Shown here one piece after another: positions 8,415-16,127 of a stretch of 64,000 nucleotides of DNA. Position 1 is the stretch's first letter. Each line of letters starts with the position of its first letter. The stretch spans positions 1 through 64,000 of the forward strand of contig NZ_AXVK01000029.1 in the NCBI RefSeq assembly GCF_000482485.1, written 5' to 3'. Source of the DNA: Paucisalibacillus globulus DSM 18846. GTDB taxonomy: Bacteria > Bacillota > Bacilli > Bacillales > Amphibacillaceae. The translations under genes and the position numbers were made by a program. The notes beneath the pieces were generated by a model. The model was not told the origin of the DNA. It saw only the letters and a program-made list of their open reading frames with translations, and searched no databases.

Positions 8415-8534
8415 ATGCGATGGGTACATCGATTTTTGTATTCCTATTATTCTACAATTAGTAAGGATTGTATTAATCCGGAATATAAGTTAATGCTTAA
8501 AAAGCGAATGTATTATCACGAATTAAAATTATAA
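8415..8534 (+). CDS. Riboswitch-controlled 39-residue protein, possibly Sda-like
   Basis: ATG at 8415 follows GGAGGT at 8401 and runs 39 codons. The product, beginning MRWVHRFLYSYYST, has a paralogue at 44250-44369 with 25 of 39 positions identical by eye; most base changes in the shared core are at synonymous sites, which supports real translation. It looks like two short amphipathic helices joined by a turn at INPEY. Placed beside the sporulation kinase inhibitor Sda (pattern LLxESY...LNxxDFIxLI), the spacing and hydrophobic pattern fit, with INPEYKLML matching LNxDFIxLI. This Sda relation is a hypothesis only. Confidence 0.72.
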   Translation: MRWVHRFLYSYYSTISKDCINPEYKLMLKKRMYYHELKL

Positions 8535-8537
8535 AGC

Positions 8538-8587
8538 AAAAGCGGTTCTCTCGTTTTCTTAATGGAAACGGTAGGAGCGCTTTTTTT
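8538..8587 (+). terminator. Intrinsic terminator of the small riboswitch gene
   Basis: AAAAGCG at the 5' side pairs with CGCTTTT at the 3' side, with inner CGTTTTC against GGAAACG, followed by seven Ts. It closes the transcript four bases after the small gene's stop codon, making this a one-gene unit. Confidence 0.8.
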
Positions 8588-9263
8588 ATATGGTTGGAAT
8601 GTATAAGACCTTTCCGAATGTAAAAAAAACGAACATATAAAGTGCCTATCTTATTAGAAGAAGGAACATTGCTCACCTCAAAGCTTTATTAAGTATCACA
8701 TATAGTCGCTTCACTTGGGGCTTAGCGAATGTGAGTCTTCTTTAAGTAGTTCGATTGTAGATGGTGTACGAGATGGCGATGAAGTCACTGGAAAATATGC
8801 ATACAACTTTGGAATCTGTAAGGCTGCGAGGTTTGTAGTGGTGGTTTTGTGATAGTTGGTTGTGTTCGTGTGAATCTAATATGACATCGCTTGTCAACTC
8901 TACGTTACACTATTTCTGAAAATTATGTGAAGTAGTTCACTATTTACAAAAATAGAGATATTAAGGTAAAATAAAAAAGTATATTTATAATAGTTTTCCT
9001 AAATCTGTGTTACTTCGATATTAAAATGGGTAGTTCTGCGTAATGGAATAGACTCTTCTTTAGGGCTTATCTTTCCCCCACGGGCCCGATTATGTCAGTG
9101 TTTTTTGTAGTTTGGAAAGAAAAAAGTTCTTTCCTGTATATACGAGTTTAACCAAGGTATTCTCTTTAAATAATAGGAGAACACCGAGTTATCTATTACT
9201 AGATTTGATAATTAAGTAGATATTAATAGATAGGAAGATGTATGAATCTTCCCTTTCTGTGTA
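8588..9263. other. Gene-free stretch with a degraded repeat
   Basis: No convincing coding frame on either strand. Remnants of the family 3 palindrome can be seen (AAAAAAAACGAACAT near 8624 and AGCGAATGTGAGTCTTCTT near 8703). The rest is AT-rich with a short self-complementary site CTATTT-ACA-AAAATAG near 8941; I see no promoter or RNA that I can name. Confidence 0.5.
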
Positions 9264-9361
9264 AGAAAAACTAACGTAAAGAATGCTCAATAAAATACAG
9301 GATTCTTACCTTTAGTAACGAGTTATTCATTTATTTGTACCCGACAAATGTGAGTTTTTCT
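9264..9361. repeat. Degraded family 3 palindrome ahead of gltT
   Basis: AGAAAAACT at 9264 and AGTTTTTCT at 9353 form the outer arms. The inner arms are diverged but CGACAAATGTG still resembles the CGAATGTG of the intact copies. Confidence 0.6.
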
Positions 9362-9416
9362 AACCTTGCCAAATCAGCGTTTATACAAAATTCATCAGGA
9401 AGGTAGGGCGATTTTA

Positions 9417-10691
9417 TTGAAAAAGTTCAAATTAAGTTTAGCTAGCCAGATTTTTATTGGTCTTATTTTAGGGATTATTATCGGTGGAATATTTTATGGT
9501 AGTGAAACAGCACAAAGTATTTTACAACCATTCGGTGATCTTTTTATCCGTTTAATTAAAATGATTGTTGTTCCAATAGTATTATCTAGTATCATTGTTG
9601 CGGTTGCAGGTGTTGGAGATATTAAATCCGTTGGAAAACTTGGATTGAAATCTTTAACGTACTTTATCGGTATGACTTTAGTTGCGATTGCTGTTGGTCT
9701 TATTGCTGCTAATATATTTCAACCTGGAACCGGTTTAAATATGAACCAGCTTGAGCAAACAGACATCTCAAATTATGTAGACACATCAGAGGAACAAGAA
9801 GGGAAATCTATAGCGGATACACTGCTTCATATTGTTCCTACAAATCCAGTTCAGGCAATGGTTGAAGGCGATATGCTTGCAATTATCTTCTTCTCCGTAG
9901 TATTTGGACTAGGTGTTGCTGCAATTGGTGAGAGAGGAAAACCGGTACTAAGACTCTTTGAGGGTGTAGCACATGCCATGTTCTATGTGACGAATCTATT
10001 TATGAAATATGCACCAATTGGTGTTTTTGCATTAATTGGTGTCACCATTTCTAAATATGGATTTACATCACTAATTCCTTTAGGAAAACTGGCTCTTACG
10101 GTATATGGAACGATGATTTTCTTTGTTATTGTGATATTAGGATTAATGGCAAAGATAATTGGACTTAATATCTTTAAGCTATTGAAGCTGATTAAGGAAG
10201 AATTACTTTTAGCCTTTTCAACTTCTAGCTCGGAGACAGTGCTTCCGAGGATTATGGATAAAATGGAGCAAGCGGGTAGTCCGAAGCATATTGCATCATT
10301 TGTTATACCAACAGGTTATTCCTTTAACTTGGATGGCTCTGTTTTATATCAAGCGATTGCCGCGTTGTTTGTTGCGCAAATGTATGGTATTGACCTGAGT
10401 ATTTGGCAGCAAATTACGTTAATGTTAGTCTTGATGATTACTTCGAAGGGAATGGCTGGAGTTCCAGGTGTATCCTTTGTGGTTCTATTAGCAACATTTA
10501 GTACGATTGGATTACCAGCTGCAGGATTAGCATTTATTGCAGGAATTGACCGTATTTTAGATATGGGACGTACAGCAGTTAACGTAGTAGGAAACTCATT
10601 GGCAGCACTCGTCGTTGCTAAATGGGAAGGACAGTATAATCCCCCAGCTGATGGTGCACTTGAAGAAGATGGCGTGACAGCCCAAGTTTAA
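9417..10691 (+). CDS. gltT: Glutamate/aspartate:cation symporter (GltT/GltP type, DAACS family)
   Basis: A 424-residue inner-membrane carrier importing acidic amino acids with Na+ or H+. Family blocks are complete: AFSTSSSETVLPR (the serine-rich hairpin), IPTGYSFNLDGS, and DMGRTAVNVVGNSLAA in the last helix; the Arg in this last block is the one that recognises the side-chain carboxylate in glutamate and aspartate transporters. TTG at 9417 is preferred because GGAAGGTAGGG lies just upstream and it gives the family N-terminus MKKFKLSLASQIFIGLILG; the longer frame runs back into the repeat. A single-gene unit ending before a family 1 repeat and a bidirectional terminator. Confidence 0.9.
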   Translation: MKKFKLSLASQIFIGLILGIIIGGIFYGSETAQSILQPFGDLFIRLIKMIVVPIVLSSIIVAVAGVGDIKSVGKLGLKSLTYFIGMTLVAIAVGLIAANIFQPGTGLNMNQLEQTDISNYVDTSEEQEGKSIADTLLHIVPTNPVQAMVEGDMLAIIFFSVVFGLGVAAIGERGKPVLRLFEGVAHAMFYVTNLFMKYAPIGVFALIGVTISKYGFTSLIPLGKLALTVYGTMIFFVIVILGLMAKIIGLNIFKLLKLIKEELLLAFSTSSSETVLPRIMDKMEQAGSPKHIASFVIPTGYSFNLDGSVLYQAIAALFVAQMYGIDLSIWQQITLMLVLMITSKGMAGVPGVSFVVLLATFSTIGLPAAGLAFIAGIDRILDMGRTAVNVVGNSLAALVVAKWEGQYNPPADGALEEDGVTAQV

Positions 10692-10730
10692 GGTGCCTGT
10701 CACTTTCCGAAATAACTCGAATCTTGTCGA
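10692..10730 (+). repeat. Family 1 (REP-like) repeat, left half
   Basis: GGTGCCTGTCACTTTCCGA, AATAACTCGA and TTGTCGA follow the family 1 pattern. It begins directly at the gltT stop codon. No inverted partner lies nearby. Confidence 0.8.
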
Positions 10731-10768
10731 TTTAATAGAGGTTTTTGGATGGATTGCTAAACAACATG

Positions 10769-10822
10769 AAAGGGAAAGTTCCTTACCACTTTTTCATTGC
10801 AGTGGTGAGGAACTTTCCCTTT
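10769..10822. terminator. Bidirectional terminator between gltT and the GNAT fusion gene
   Basis: A 22-bp stem (AAAGGGAAAGTTCC..ACCACT with AGTGGT..GGAACTTTCCCTTT, one G-T pair) with a ten-base loop, flanked by A and T runs, between convergent genes. Confidence 0.85.
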
Positions 10823-13800
10823 TAATTAAACCTTATTTCTTTCAAATCACTTTGGGCTAATTCAGGTATATCAAAATCATTAAATAGATAAAAGATTGGT
10901 TTCGTATACATTGTGTTACCAGATGGTATGGTAATTCTTTCAAAGGCACCTGATACTAGCACTTCTTTATTGATATACGTATCCTGTAATGTGTTTTCAG
11001 AATTAGAAATTATTTGGAGAACTTCTTTTCTCTCATTGCTGCCAATAATTAAATTCTGAGCAACATTACTTTCATTTTCCCCTTTACCTGCAACAATCTT
11101 TGTCCAGTTCCCTTTTTGATCTTGTAATCGTGCCCAATTATCCTCTAAACGTTTGCTGGGCTTGAAGAATCCTGCAGTTTGCCAATTCATTTCATTAAAA
11201 TAAGTTCCTGTTTCCTGGTTAATCTCTGAAACTTGACATAGTACTGGGCAGCCTGGTAGTAAGAGATAATATTGATTTATTTTGAGCCCTTTATATTTCT
11301 CATTTTCTTCGATTACTGTCGTAAGTTTAATTCCCTGCCATTCATTCTCTTTATTATCAATCATCTTTGCAAACTCTGCGGTGCTTTTCTCCTTCGCAAG
11401 AGAATATGGACGAATACTTGATAATCCACTCCATAATCCACCAGACCATGGATTCCACCACAATTTTGGCTGGATAGTTGGAAAAGAGGTATCCAACCAT
11501 TCTTGTCCCTCATAGGTCAAACTATAAATTGCCGGGAAAAACTCTGGAGCTGCTTTTATTTGGATGATTCCATTATCCATTGTCCATGAATCGTAACCTT
11601 GCTCTGGGCTAATTTCAGCTCTCACTTCGGAATTCGTCTTCTTAATCGCAAGTGTTTTTCTTTCTAAAACTGTCGCATCCAGATTAGAAATTGCTTTTAC
11701 AATAGAAATGGCTGGCGTATCGACTAGTGGTAGTTCGGTAATCCATTCTGTTTTTTTCTCTTCACGGTCAAATTGTCCAGATGCTTTATTTTCCAAAAGG
11801 GACAATGCCAACCCACCATGCAAGTAATTCGATTTATGATCTGATACCTTAACAATCACCTTTTCGCCATCCACAAACGGATTGTTGTTTTCCAATGTTA
11901 CATTCAAATGATTAACTGTTTGGATATGCTCTGGCTGTACAGATTGACTAGCAAAAGAACGGAAGGAATCAACATCATGAAAAGCCCCAATGGAAAAGTA
12001 AATCGGATTTGTTTGAACGGTACTTTTCCCTTCAATTTCTCCAAGGTGATGTTCCAAATAGTTATACCAAGAGCCAAAATGGATGTTGTCATTAGGATGC
12101 CAGCACATGCCAATTGGATCTTTATCATCATTTACAAACAACCAATTTTCTGAAACGAAGCTATCATCCCATTCTTCATAGGAGTTACCAATAGAATCAT
12201 TCATTTCCACCATCGCACCGTGATATGGAATCGTTGCTTGATCAAGTCCAAGATAAATGGACTGGTTTAGATAGATTGGTTTTTCCGTTTTAACATCTAA
12301 TACATTTTCGATTTCATAATAATTTTCTAAAATTCCTTCGCCAAAGAGCTTTAGTATCAAATGCAATTTAATAGAAGGGAAGGAAGTGATTGCATAGGAC
12401 ACTTTTACACCAATAAATCCAGTTCCATCTATATATTCGATTGCTGTTGGTTTTGCTTTTGATAATTCCTCTGTGTACGGTTTTCCAAGCTTAGGTGTTA
12501 ACAGTGTTACATGGCTTGCTTTTTTCTTTCTACCAGTAAGAATGGAATTTTCACCTTTATCTAGTGTTGCGAAATATTGTCCATTATAAAGCTGAATCGT
12601 TTTCTCATCTTCCCCATGGAATTTAGCACCAATTCCTCTAAAGGCAATCCCAATTTCTCGCTGGAAATGAATTTCCTCACCATTTTCCTTAATGGCATTA
12701 ATGTCTAATTGCTTATAGTAATAGCCATGCGACTTGGTTAGAATTGGAACTGGAATCGATACTTTCCCCTTTGGCTCAATTTCCACTTGAATGTTAGGCT
12801 CAATTGGTTGAAGCACTGTTGACTGAGGAAATTCCAGCTCGAATCGGACTTTTTCCCGGAAATTATTTACCATGTCCACATAAAAGGTATTCTTCTTACC
12901 TACAAACGTTAAATCATCGGATAAATGAGCTGTCACCATTGCAGGGTACTTTGGCAAAATCCCTACCTTAAGTGTTGCCTGTTTACCATTGATCTTTATA
13001 TTGGTTTTTACTGTTGGATGTGTTTTAAATGTATCTTGTTCTTCTTGAATCGGACCTACAAGGAATGTTCCTGTTATTTCCGCTTTGTCCACTACTTCCA
13101 ACGATTCCTCTAAGGAAAACGTAATATTCTTGTCGTTTATCCCTGTTAAATCCAAATGAAGAGGTTTCCCAGATTTGTTTCGTATAGCATACTGAATCGT
13201 ATATTGGTTGCCAAACACTAACGCATGATTCTCTACCGTTGCGGAAATAGCGTAATCATTTGTCTCAATTAAACGGATCCCTCTCCCGGTACGCTCAAAC
13301 TCCATTCGAAGGGATTCATTTTCTTTTTCCCAGGAGTATTCAAAGTAATGAAAATCATTTTCTACTCTTCCATCTGGCTTCACTTCAATTTCGCGAGTGC
13401 TCATGTCGTACCAGCTTGCATCACAGAAAAAATCGCGGACAGCTTCTGTATGTAGAACGGTCGGCATAAAGTTCATTAAATGAGTCGTATCATCGCGATC
13501 TTCCCAGAAAAATCCACATCTCTTATAGAGTGGAACTGCCTTCGTATTTCCTGCCCACGTATATAAATCTAGTCTCGGCCATTTTAAATGGATGGCTTCC
13601 TGTAAAGCAGTTAAAAGTAACTTTTTGCCGATTTTCTTTCCATGATAGTCATCTCGAACATTTAATAATGGAATGTAAAGTGCCCCTTCATCATCGCGAT
13701 ATTCGCTAAAACCACAATAGCCAACCACTTTCTCGCCTTCAAGGGCTAAAAAGGTATGGAGGTTTGTTGAATTGGCCTCACGATGTAAAATCGATTCCTC

Positions 13801-13905
13801 TGTATCGATAGTGGTTGAACCACCCCAGCCATCCCGGCTATGATTCCACATATCTGCAACTCTAGCAGCATAACTCTCATCGTACTTAACAATTTCAATA
13901 TTCAT
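10822..13905 (-). CDS. GNAT acetyltransferase domain fused to a large beta-rich protein of unknown function
   Basis: A 1027-residue protein without signal peptide or membrane segments. Residues 1 to about 150 are a GNAT N-acetyltransferase domain; the acetyl-CoA motif is YHGKKIGKKLLLTAL, followed by a C-terminal beta strand block (LDLYTWAGNTKAVPLYKRCGF). The remaining 870 residues are unusual: segments about 220-440 resemble Ig-like or NEW3-type beta sandwiches, and about 440-1027 look like a carbohydrate-enzyme-type beta supersandwich (WWNPWSGGLWSGL, YDSWTMDNGIIQI). I do not recognise the C-terminal family. ATG follows AAGGAG. A leader with a short ORF and two terminators lies upstream. It is divergent from the sialic-acid operon, so a sugar-linked role is possible but unproven. 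Confidence 0.75.
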   Translation of the reverse strand: MNIEIVKYDESYAARVADMWNHSRDGWGGSTTIDTEESILHREANSTNLHTFLALEGEKVVGYCGFSEYRDDEGALYIPLLNVRDDYHGKKIGKKLLLTALQEAIHLKWPRLDLYTWAGNTKAVPLYKRCGFFWEDRDDTTHLMNFMPTVLHTEAVRDFFCDASWYDMSTREIEVKPDGRVENDFHYFEYSWEKENESLRMEFERTGRGIRLIETNDYAISATVENHALVFGNQYTIQYAIRNKSGKPLHLDLTGINDKNITFSLEESLEVVDKAEITGTFLVGPIQEEQDTFKTHPTVKTNIKINGKQATLKVGILPKYPAMVTAHLSDDLTFVGKKNTFYVDMVNNFREKVRFELEFPQSTVLQPIEPNIQVEIEPKGKVSIPVPILTKSHGYYYKQLDINAIKENGEEIHFQREIGIAFRGIGAKFHGEDEKTIQLYNGQYFATLDKGENSILTGRKKKASHVTLLTPKLGKPYTEELSKAKPTAIEYIDGTGFIGVKVSYAITSFPSIKLHLILKLFGEGILENYYEIENVLDVKTEKPIYLNQSIYLGLDQATIPYHGAMVEMNDSIGNSYEEWDDSFVSENWLFVNDDKDPIGMCWHPNDNIHFGSWYNYLEHHLGEIEGKSTVQTNPIYFSIGAFHDVDSFRSFASQSVQPEHIQTVNHLNVTLENNNPFVDGEKVIVKVSDHKSNYLHGGLALSLLENKASGQFDREEKKTEWITELPLVDTPAISIVKAISNLDATVLERKTLAIKKTNSEVRAEISPEQGYDSWTMDNGIIQIKAAPEFFPAIYSLTYEGQEWLDTSFPTIQPKLWWNPWSGGLWSGLSSIRPYSLAKEKSTAEFAKMIDNKENEWQGIKLTTVIEENEKYKGLKINQYYLLLPGCPVLCQVSEINQETGTYFNEMNWQTAGFFKPSKRLEDNWARLQDQKGNWTKIVAGKGENESNVAQNLIIGSNERKEVLQIISNSENTLQDTYINKEVLVSGAFERITIPSGNTMYTKPIFYLFNDFDIPELAQSDLKEIRFN

Positions 13906-13956
13906 TTTTTCATCTCCTTAATAGGGAGGTAGCATGCACCCTGTCACTTCTGTAAT

Positions 13957-13995
13957 AAAAAAAGAACCACTCAAGTCTTGCGCTGAATAGTTCTT
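13957..13995 (-). terminator. Second terminator-like hairpin in the leader of the GNAT fusion gene
   Basis: Read on the minus strand, AAGAAC-TATTCA pairs with TGAGTGGTTCTT (two mismatches) and is followed by a run of seven Ts. It lies about 50 bases ahead of the gene start. Confidence 0.55.
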
Positions 13996-14042
13996 TACCT
14001 CAAGTTGGATAATAAACGGAAAAATTAGCCAACTATAAAATT

Positions 14043-14076
14043 AAAAAACCACAGGATGCATCCTCCATCCTATGGT
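14043..14076 (-). terminator. First terminator-like hairpin in the leader of the GNAT fusion gene
   Basis: On the minus strand ACCATAGGATG pairs with CATCCTGTGGT and is followed by six Ts. It falls 21 bases after the stop codon of the 23-codon leader ORF, the geometry expected of an attenuator. Confidence 0.7.
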
Positions 14077-14096
14077 CTGTATACGTAATATAACAA

Positions 14097-14168
14097 TCAG
14101 AACGAACGATAGGTTGAATAGGACATCGTATGAAATTTTATTGAAAAATCCAGATTTACTTTAATCAT
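14097..14168 (-). CDS. Putative 23-residue leader peptide upstream of the GNAT fusion gene
   Basis: ATG at 14168 on the minus strand has a strong SD (GGGAGG, nine bases upstream) and the frame continues 23 codons to TGA. It follows a consensus promoter and precedes two terminator-like hairpins and then the GNAT fusion gene. The peptide ends with a Ser/Tyr/Thr/Arg-rich stretch (MSYSTYRSF), with no long run of one amino acid. It may be a regulatory leader or a free-standing small gene. Confidence 0.5.
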   Translation of the reverse strand: MIKVNLDFSIKFHTMSYSTYRSF

Positions 14169-14209
14169 GTCGGACAACCTCCCTTTCGCATAAAAGTTTT
14201 TACTTTGTT

Positions 14210-14238
14210 ATTATACTGAAAATTAATATTTTTGTAAA
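14210..14238 (-). promoter_or_regulatory. Sigma-A promoter of the GNAT fusion transcript
   Basis: On the minus strand TTTACA (14238-14233) and TATAAT (14215-14210) are separated by exactly 17 bases. Transcription would start near 14203, giving a leader of about 300 bases before the GNAT fusion start. Confidence 0.7.
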
Positions 14239-14360
14239 CCATAGAATTTTTTGCAGTACTTATTGATGAATGGAGTAGAGCATTAGGTTCATGGAAAAAT
14301 ACTAAATTAATCATTACAATGGAAATTTCCCCCGGAAATTATTAAAAATGGTGAAAATTA

Positions 14361-14409
14361 TTTACAAAGTATAATAAGCGTGTTATATTGGCAATGATAG
14401 CGCTTTACA
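14361..14409 (+). promoter_or_regulatory. Promoter and probable operator/cre site of the sialic-acid operon
   Basis: TTTACA at 14361 and TATATT at 14384 have a 17-base spacer. TGATAGCGCTTTACA at 14395-14409 lies at the predicted start point and resembles a catabolite-response element with an AGCGCT core. Either CcpA or the operon's own RpiR-type regulator could bind there. Confidence 0.6.
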
Positions 14410-14440
14410 TAGTTTTTATGAAGCCAAGGGGGACAAAATA

Positions 14441-15349
14441 ATGGTATTAGATAAATTTAAAGGTATCTTCCCTGCCTTTTATGCTTGTTACACGGATTCG
14501 GGAAAAATTTCCGAAGAGAGAACAAAAGCATTCGCTACTTACATACAGCAAAAAGGTGTTAAGGGATTATATGTCGGAGGCAGCTCAGGTGAGTGCATTT
14601 ATCAAAGCCTTGAAGAAAGAAAAGAAACTCTTCGGTATGTTGCAGAACTAGTAAAAGGTGAATTGACGTTAATTGCCCATGTCGGTGCTCCATCGACAAG
14701 GGATAGTGTGGAATTAGCTAAATATGCTGAGGAATTAGGTTATGATGCATTATCTGCGATTCCGCCAATTTATTTTCGACTACCAGAAAGTTCTATTAAA
14801 AATTATTGGTCTGACATCATGGATTCAACAGAACTTCCATTTATTATTTACAACATACCTCAGACCACTGGATACAATCTTTCTATGAATCTATTTAAAG
14901 AATTAATTATGAATGAAAAAGTAATAGGTGTGAAAAATTCTTCCATGCCTGCTCTTGATATCGAACGATTTAAAACGACAGGTGGAGAATCATTTGTTGT
15001 ATTCAATGGTCCTGATGAACAATATGTTTCAGGTAGATTGATAGGAGCAGATAGCGGTATTGGTGGGACATATGGTGCTATGCCAGAATTATATTTGAAG
15101 GCTGAGGAATTCGTTACAAGTGGACAATTTGCCAATGCTAGAGCAATACAACGGGATATCAATGATATTATTATTGCCTTGACCTCGCTAAAAGGTAACA
15201 TGTATTCCGTTATTAAAGAAGTTCTTAAATTAAAGGGTATTGAGTTAGGTGGCGTACGCGCTCCATTAGAAGCAGTACATGAAGAAGAATACACTCAAAT
15301 CGAACAAATTAGCGTAATGATAGATAAAGCCATAGAAACATATTGCTAG
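14441..15349 (+). CDS. nanA: N-acetylneuraminate lyase
   Basis: A 302-residue class I aldolase of the DHDPS/NAL family that splits N-acetylneuraminic acid into N-acetylmannosamine and pyruvate. The carboxylate-binding motif is GGSSGE. The catalytic Tyr is Y137 in IIYNIP and the Schiff-base lysine is K165 in GVKNSS, the same numbers as in E. coli NanA. The GGTYGAMPELYLK stretch is also family-typical. Starting ATG has AAGGGGG upstream. It heads an operon with NanE and NanK, which makes the sialic-acid assignment firm over other DHDPS relatives. Confidence 0.95.
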   Translation: MVLDKFKGIFPAFYACYTDSGKISEERTKAFATYIQQKGVKGLYVGGSSGECIYQSLEERKETLRYVAELVKGELTLIAHVGAPSTRDSVELAKYAEELGYDALSAIPPIYFRLPESSIKNYWSDIMDSTELPFIIYNIPQTTGYNLSMNLFKELIMNEKVIGVKNSSMPALDIERFKTTGGESFVVFNGPDEQYVSGRLIGADSGIGGTYGAMPELYLKAEEFVTSGQFANARAIQRDINDIIIALTSLKGNMYSVIKEVLKLKGIELGGVRAPLEAVHEEEYTQIEQISVMIDKAIETYC

Positions 15350-15356
15350 AAAATAG

Positions 15357-15423
15357 TGCCATGGGGACAGGTTCATTGGCTCATTGCGAGCCAATGAACC
15401 TGAGACTACGATAATTCGTGTCA
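15357..15423. repeat. Family 2 repeat between nanA and the esterase gene
   Basis: GCCATGGGGACAGGTTCATTGGC is paired with GCCAATGAACCTG. The following GACTACGATAATTCGTG matches the tail of the copy at 20037 (GACTGCGATTAGTCGTC), so the repeat extends past the simple palindrome. Confidence 0.85.
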
Positions 15424-15473
15424 CTAATAAGATTTCTTCCTGTGGCCGTGAAATTGGATGTGAAGATGAATCT

Positions 15474-16115
15474 ATGAAAAAGAGAATGGTATGTTTTGGA
15501 GATTCGAATACTTGGGGATATAATGCTGAGAATTTGACTAGGTTTTCTGAAGAGATACGGTGGCCATGTCGGCTACAAAGAATTCTTGGAAGTGATTTTC
15601 AGATAATAGAAGAGGGTTTATCTGGTAGAACTAGTGTAATGGATGATCCATTATTCGAAGGATTGAATGCGCTTACTTATATACATCCATGCCTAATGAG
15701 CCATGCACCACTTGATCTCGTGATTATCATGCTTGGCACCAATGATACAAAGGAAAGGTTTAGATTGACATCATTTAATATTGCTCAAGGTATTACGAGA
15801 CTTGCACGTAAGGCAAGTCAAACAGCAGCTGGAATAAATGGAGCATATCCAAAAGTATTAGTCTTAGCGCCGCCTACTATCGGTAAAGGATATTATAATA
15901 CAGAAATTCACCATTCAATGGGGGATAACTGTGACAAAAAGTCAAAGGAATTTCCAACCTATTTAGAGAAGATGCTTCAGGATGAGAATATCGAATTTTT
16001 AAATTTAGGCAATCAGGTAACGATGAATACAATTGACTTTATGCATTTAGATGAGGATGGACACAAGCTTACATCAGAGCTTGTTCATAATAAAATAATG
16101 GAGATTTTAGAATAG
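15474..16115 (+). CDS. SGNH/GDSL esterase in the sialic-acid operon
   Basis: A 213-residue cytoplasmic hydrolase. SGNH blocks: CFGDSNTWGY (catalytic Ser and oxyanion), EEGLSGRTS (Gly), MLGTNDTK (Asn) and DFMHLDEDGHK (Asp-His). The short form with the DLVIIMLGTND block resembles arylesterases of the MsAcT type. Sitting between lyase and transporter, it may remove O-acetyl groups from sialic acids before cleavage; this is inferred from position. A start at ATG 15474 gives the family N-terminus MKKRMVCFGDSN; the frame stays open farther upstream but that part is repeat DNA. Confidence 0.85.
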   Translation: MKKRMVCFGDSNTWGYNAENLTRFSEEIRWPCRLQRILGSDFQIIEEGLSGRTSVMDDPLFEGLNALTYIHPCLMSHAPLDLVIIMLGTNDTKERFRLTSFNIAQGITRLARKASQTAAGINGAYPKVLVLAPPTIGKGYYNTEIHHSMGDNCDKKSKEFPTYLEKMLQDENIEFLNLGNQVTMNTIDFMHLDEDGHKLTSELVHNKIMEILE

Positions 16116-16127
16116 AGGAGGATAATT

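Noticed and set aside
13906-14240. T-box riboswitch upstream of the GNAT fusion gene
   Set aside because: No GGTGG-type T-box sequence or specifier stem could be found on the minus strand.
14860-15294. 144-residue minus-strand ORF inside nanA
   Set aside because: Shadow of a gene with intact catalytic motifs on the plus strand.
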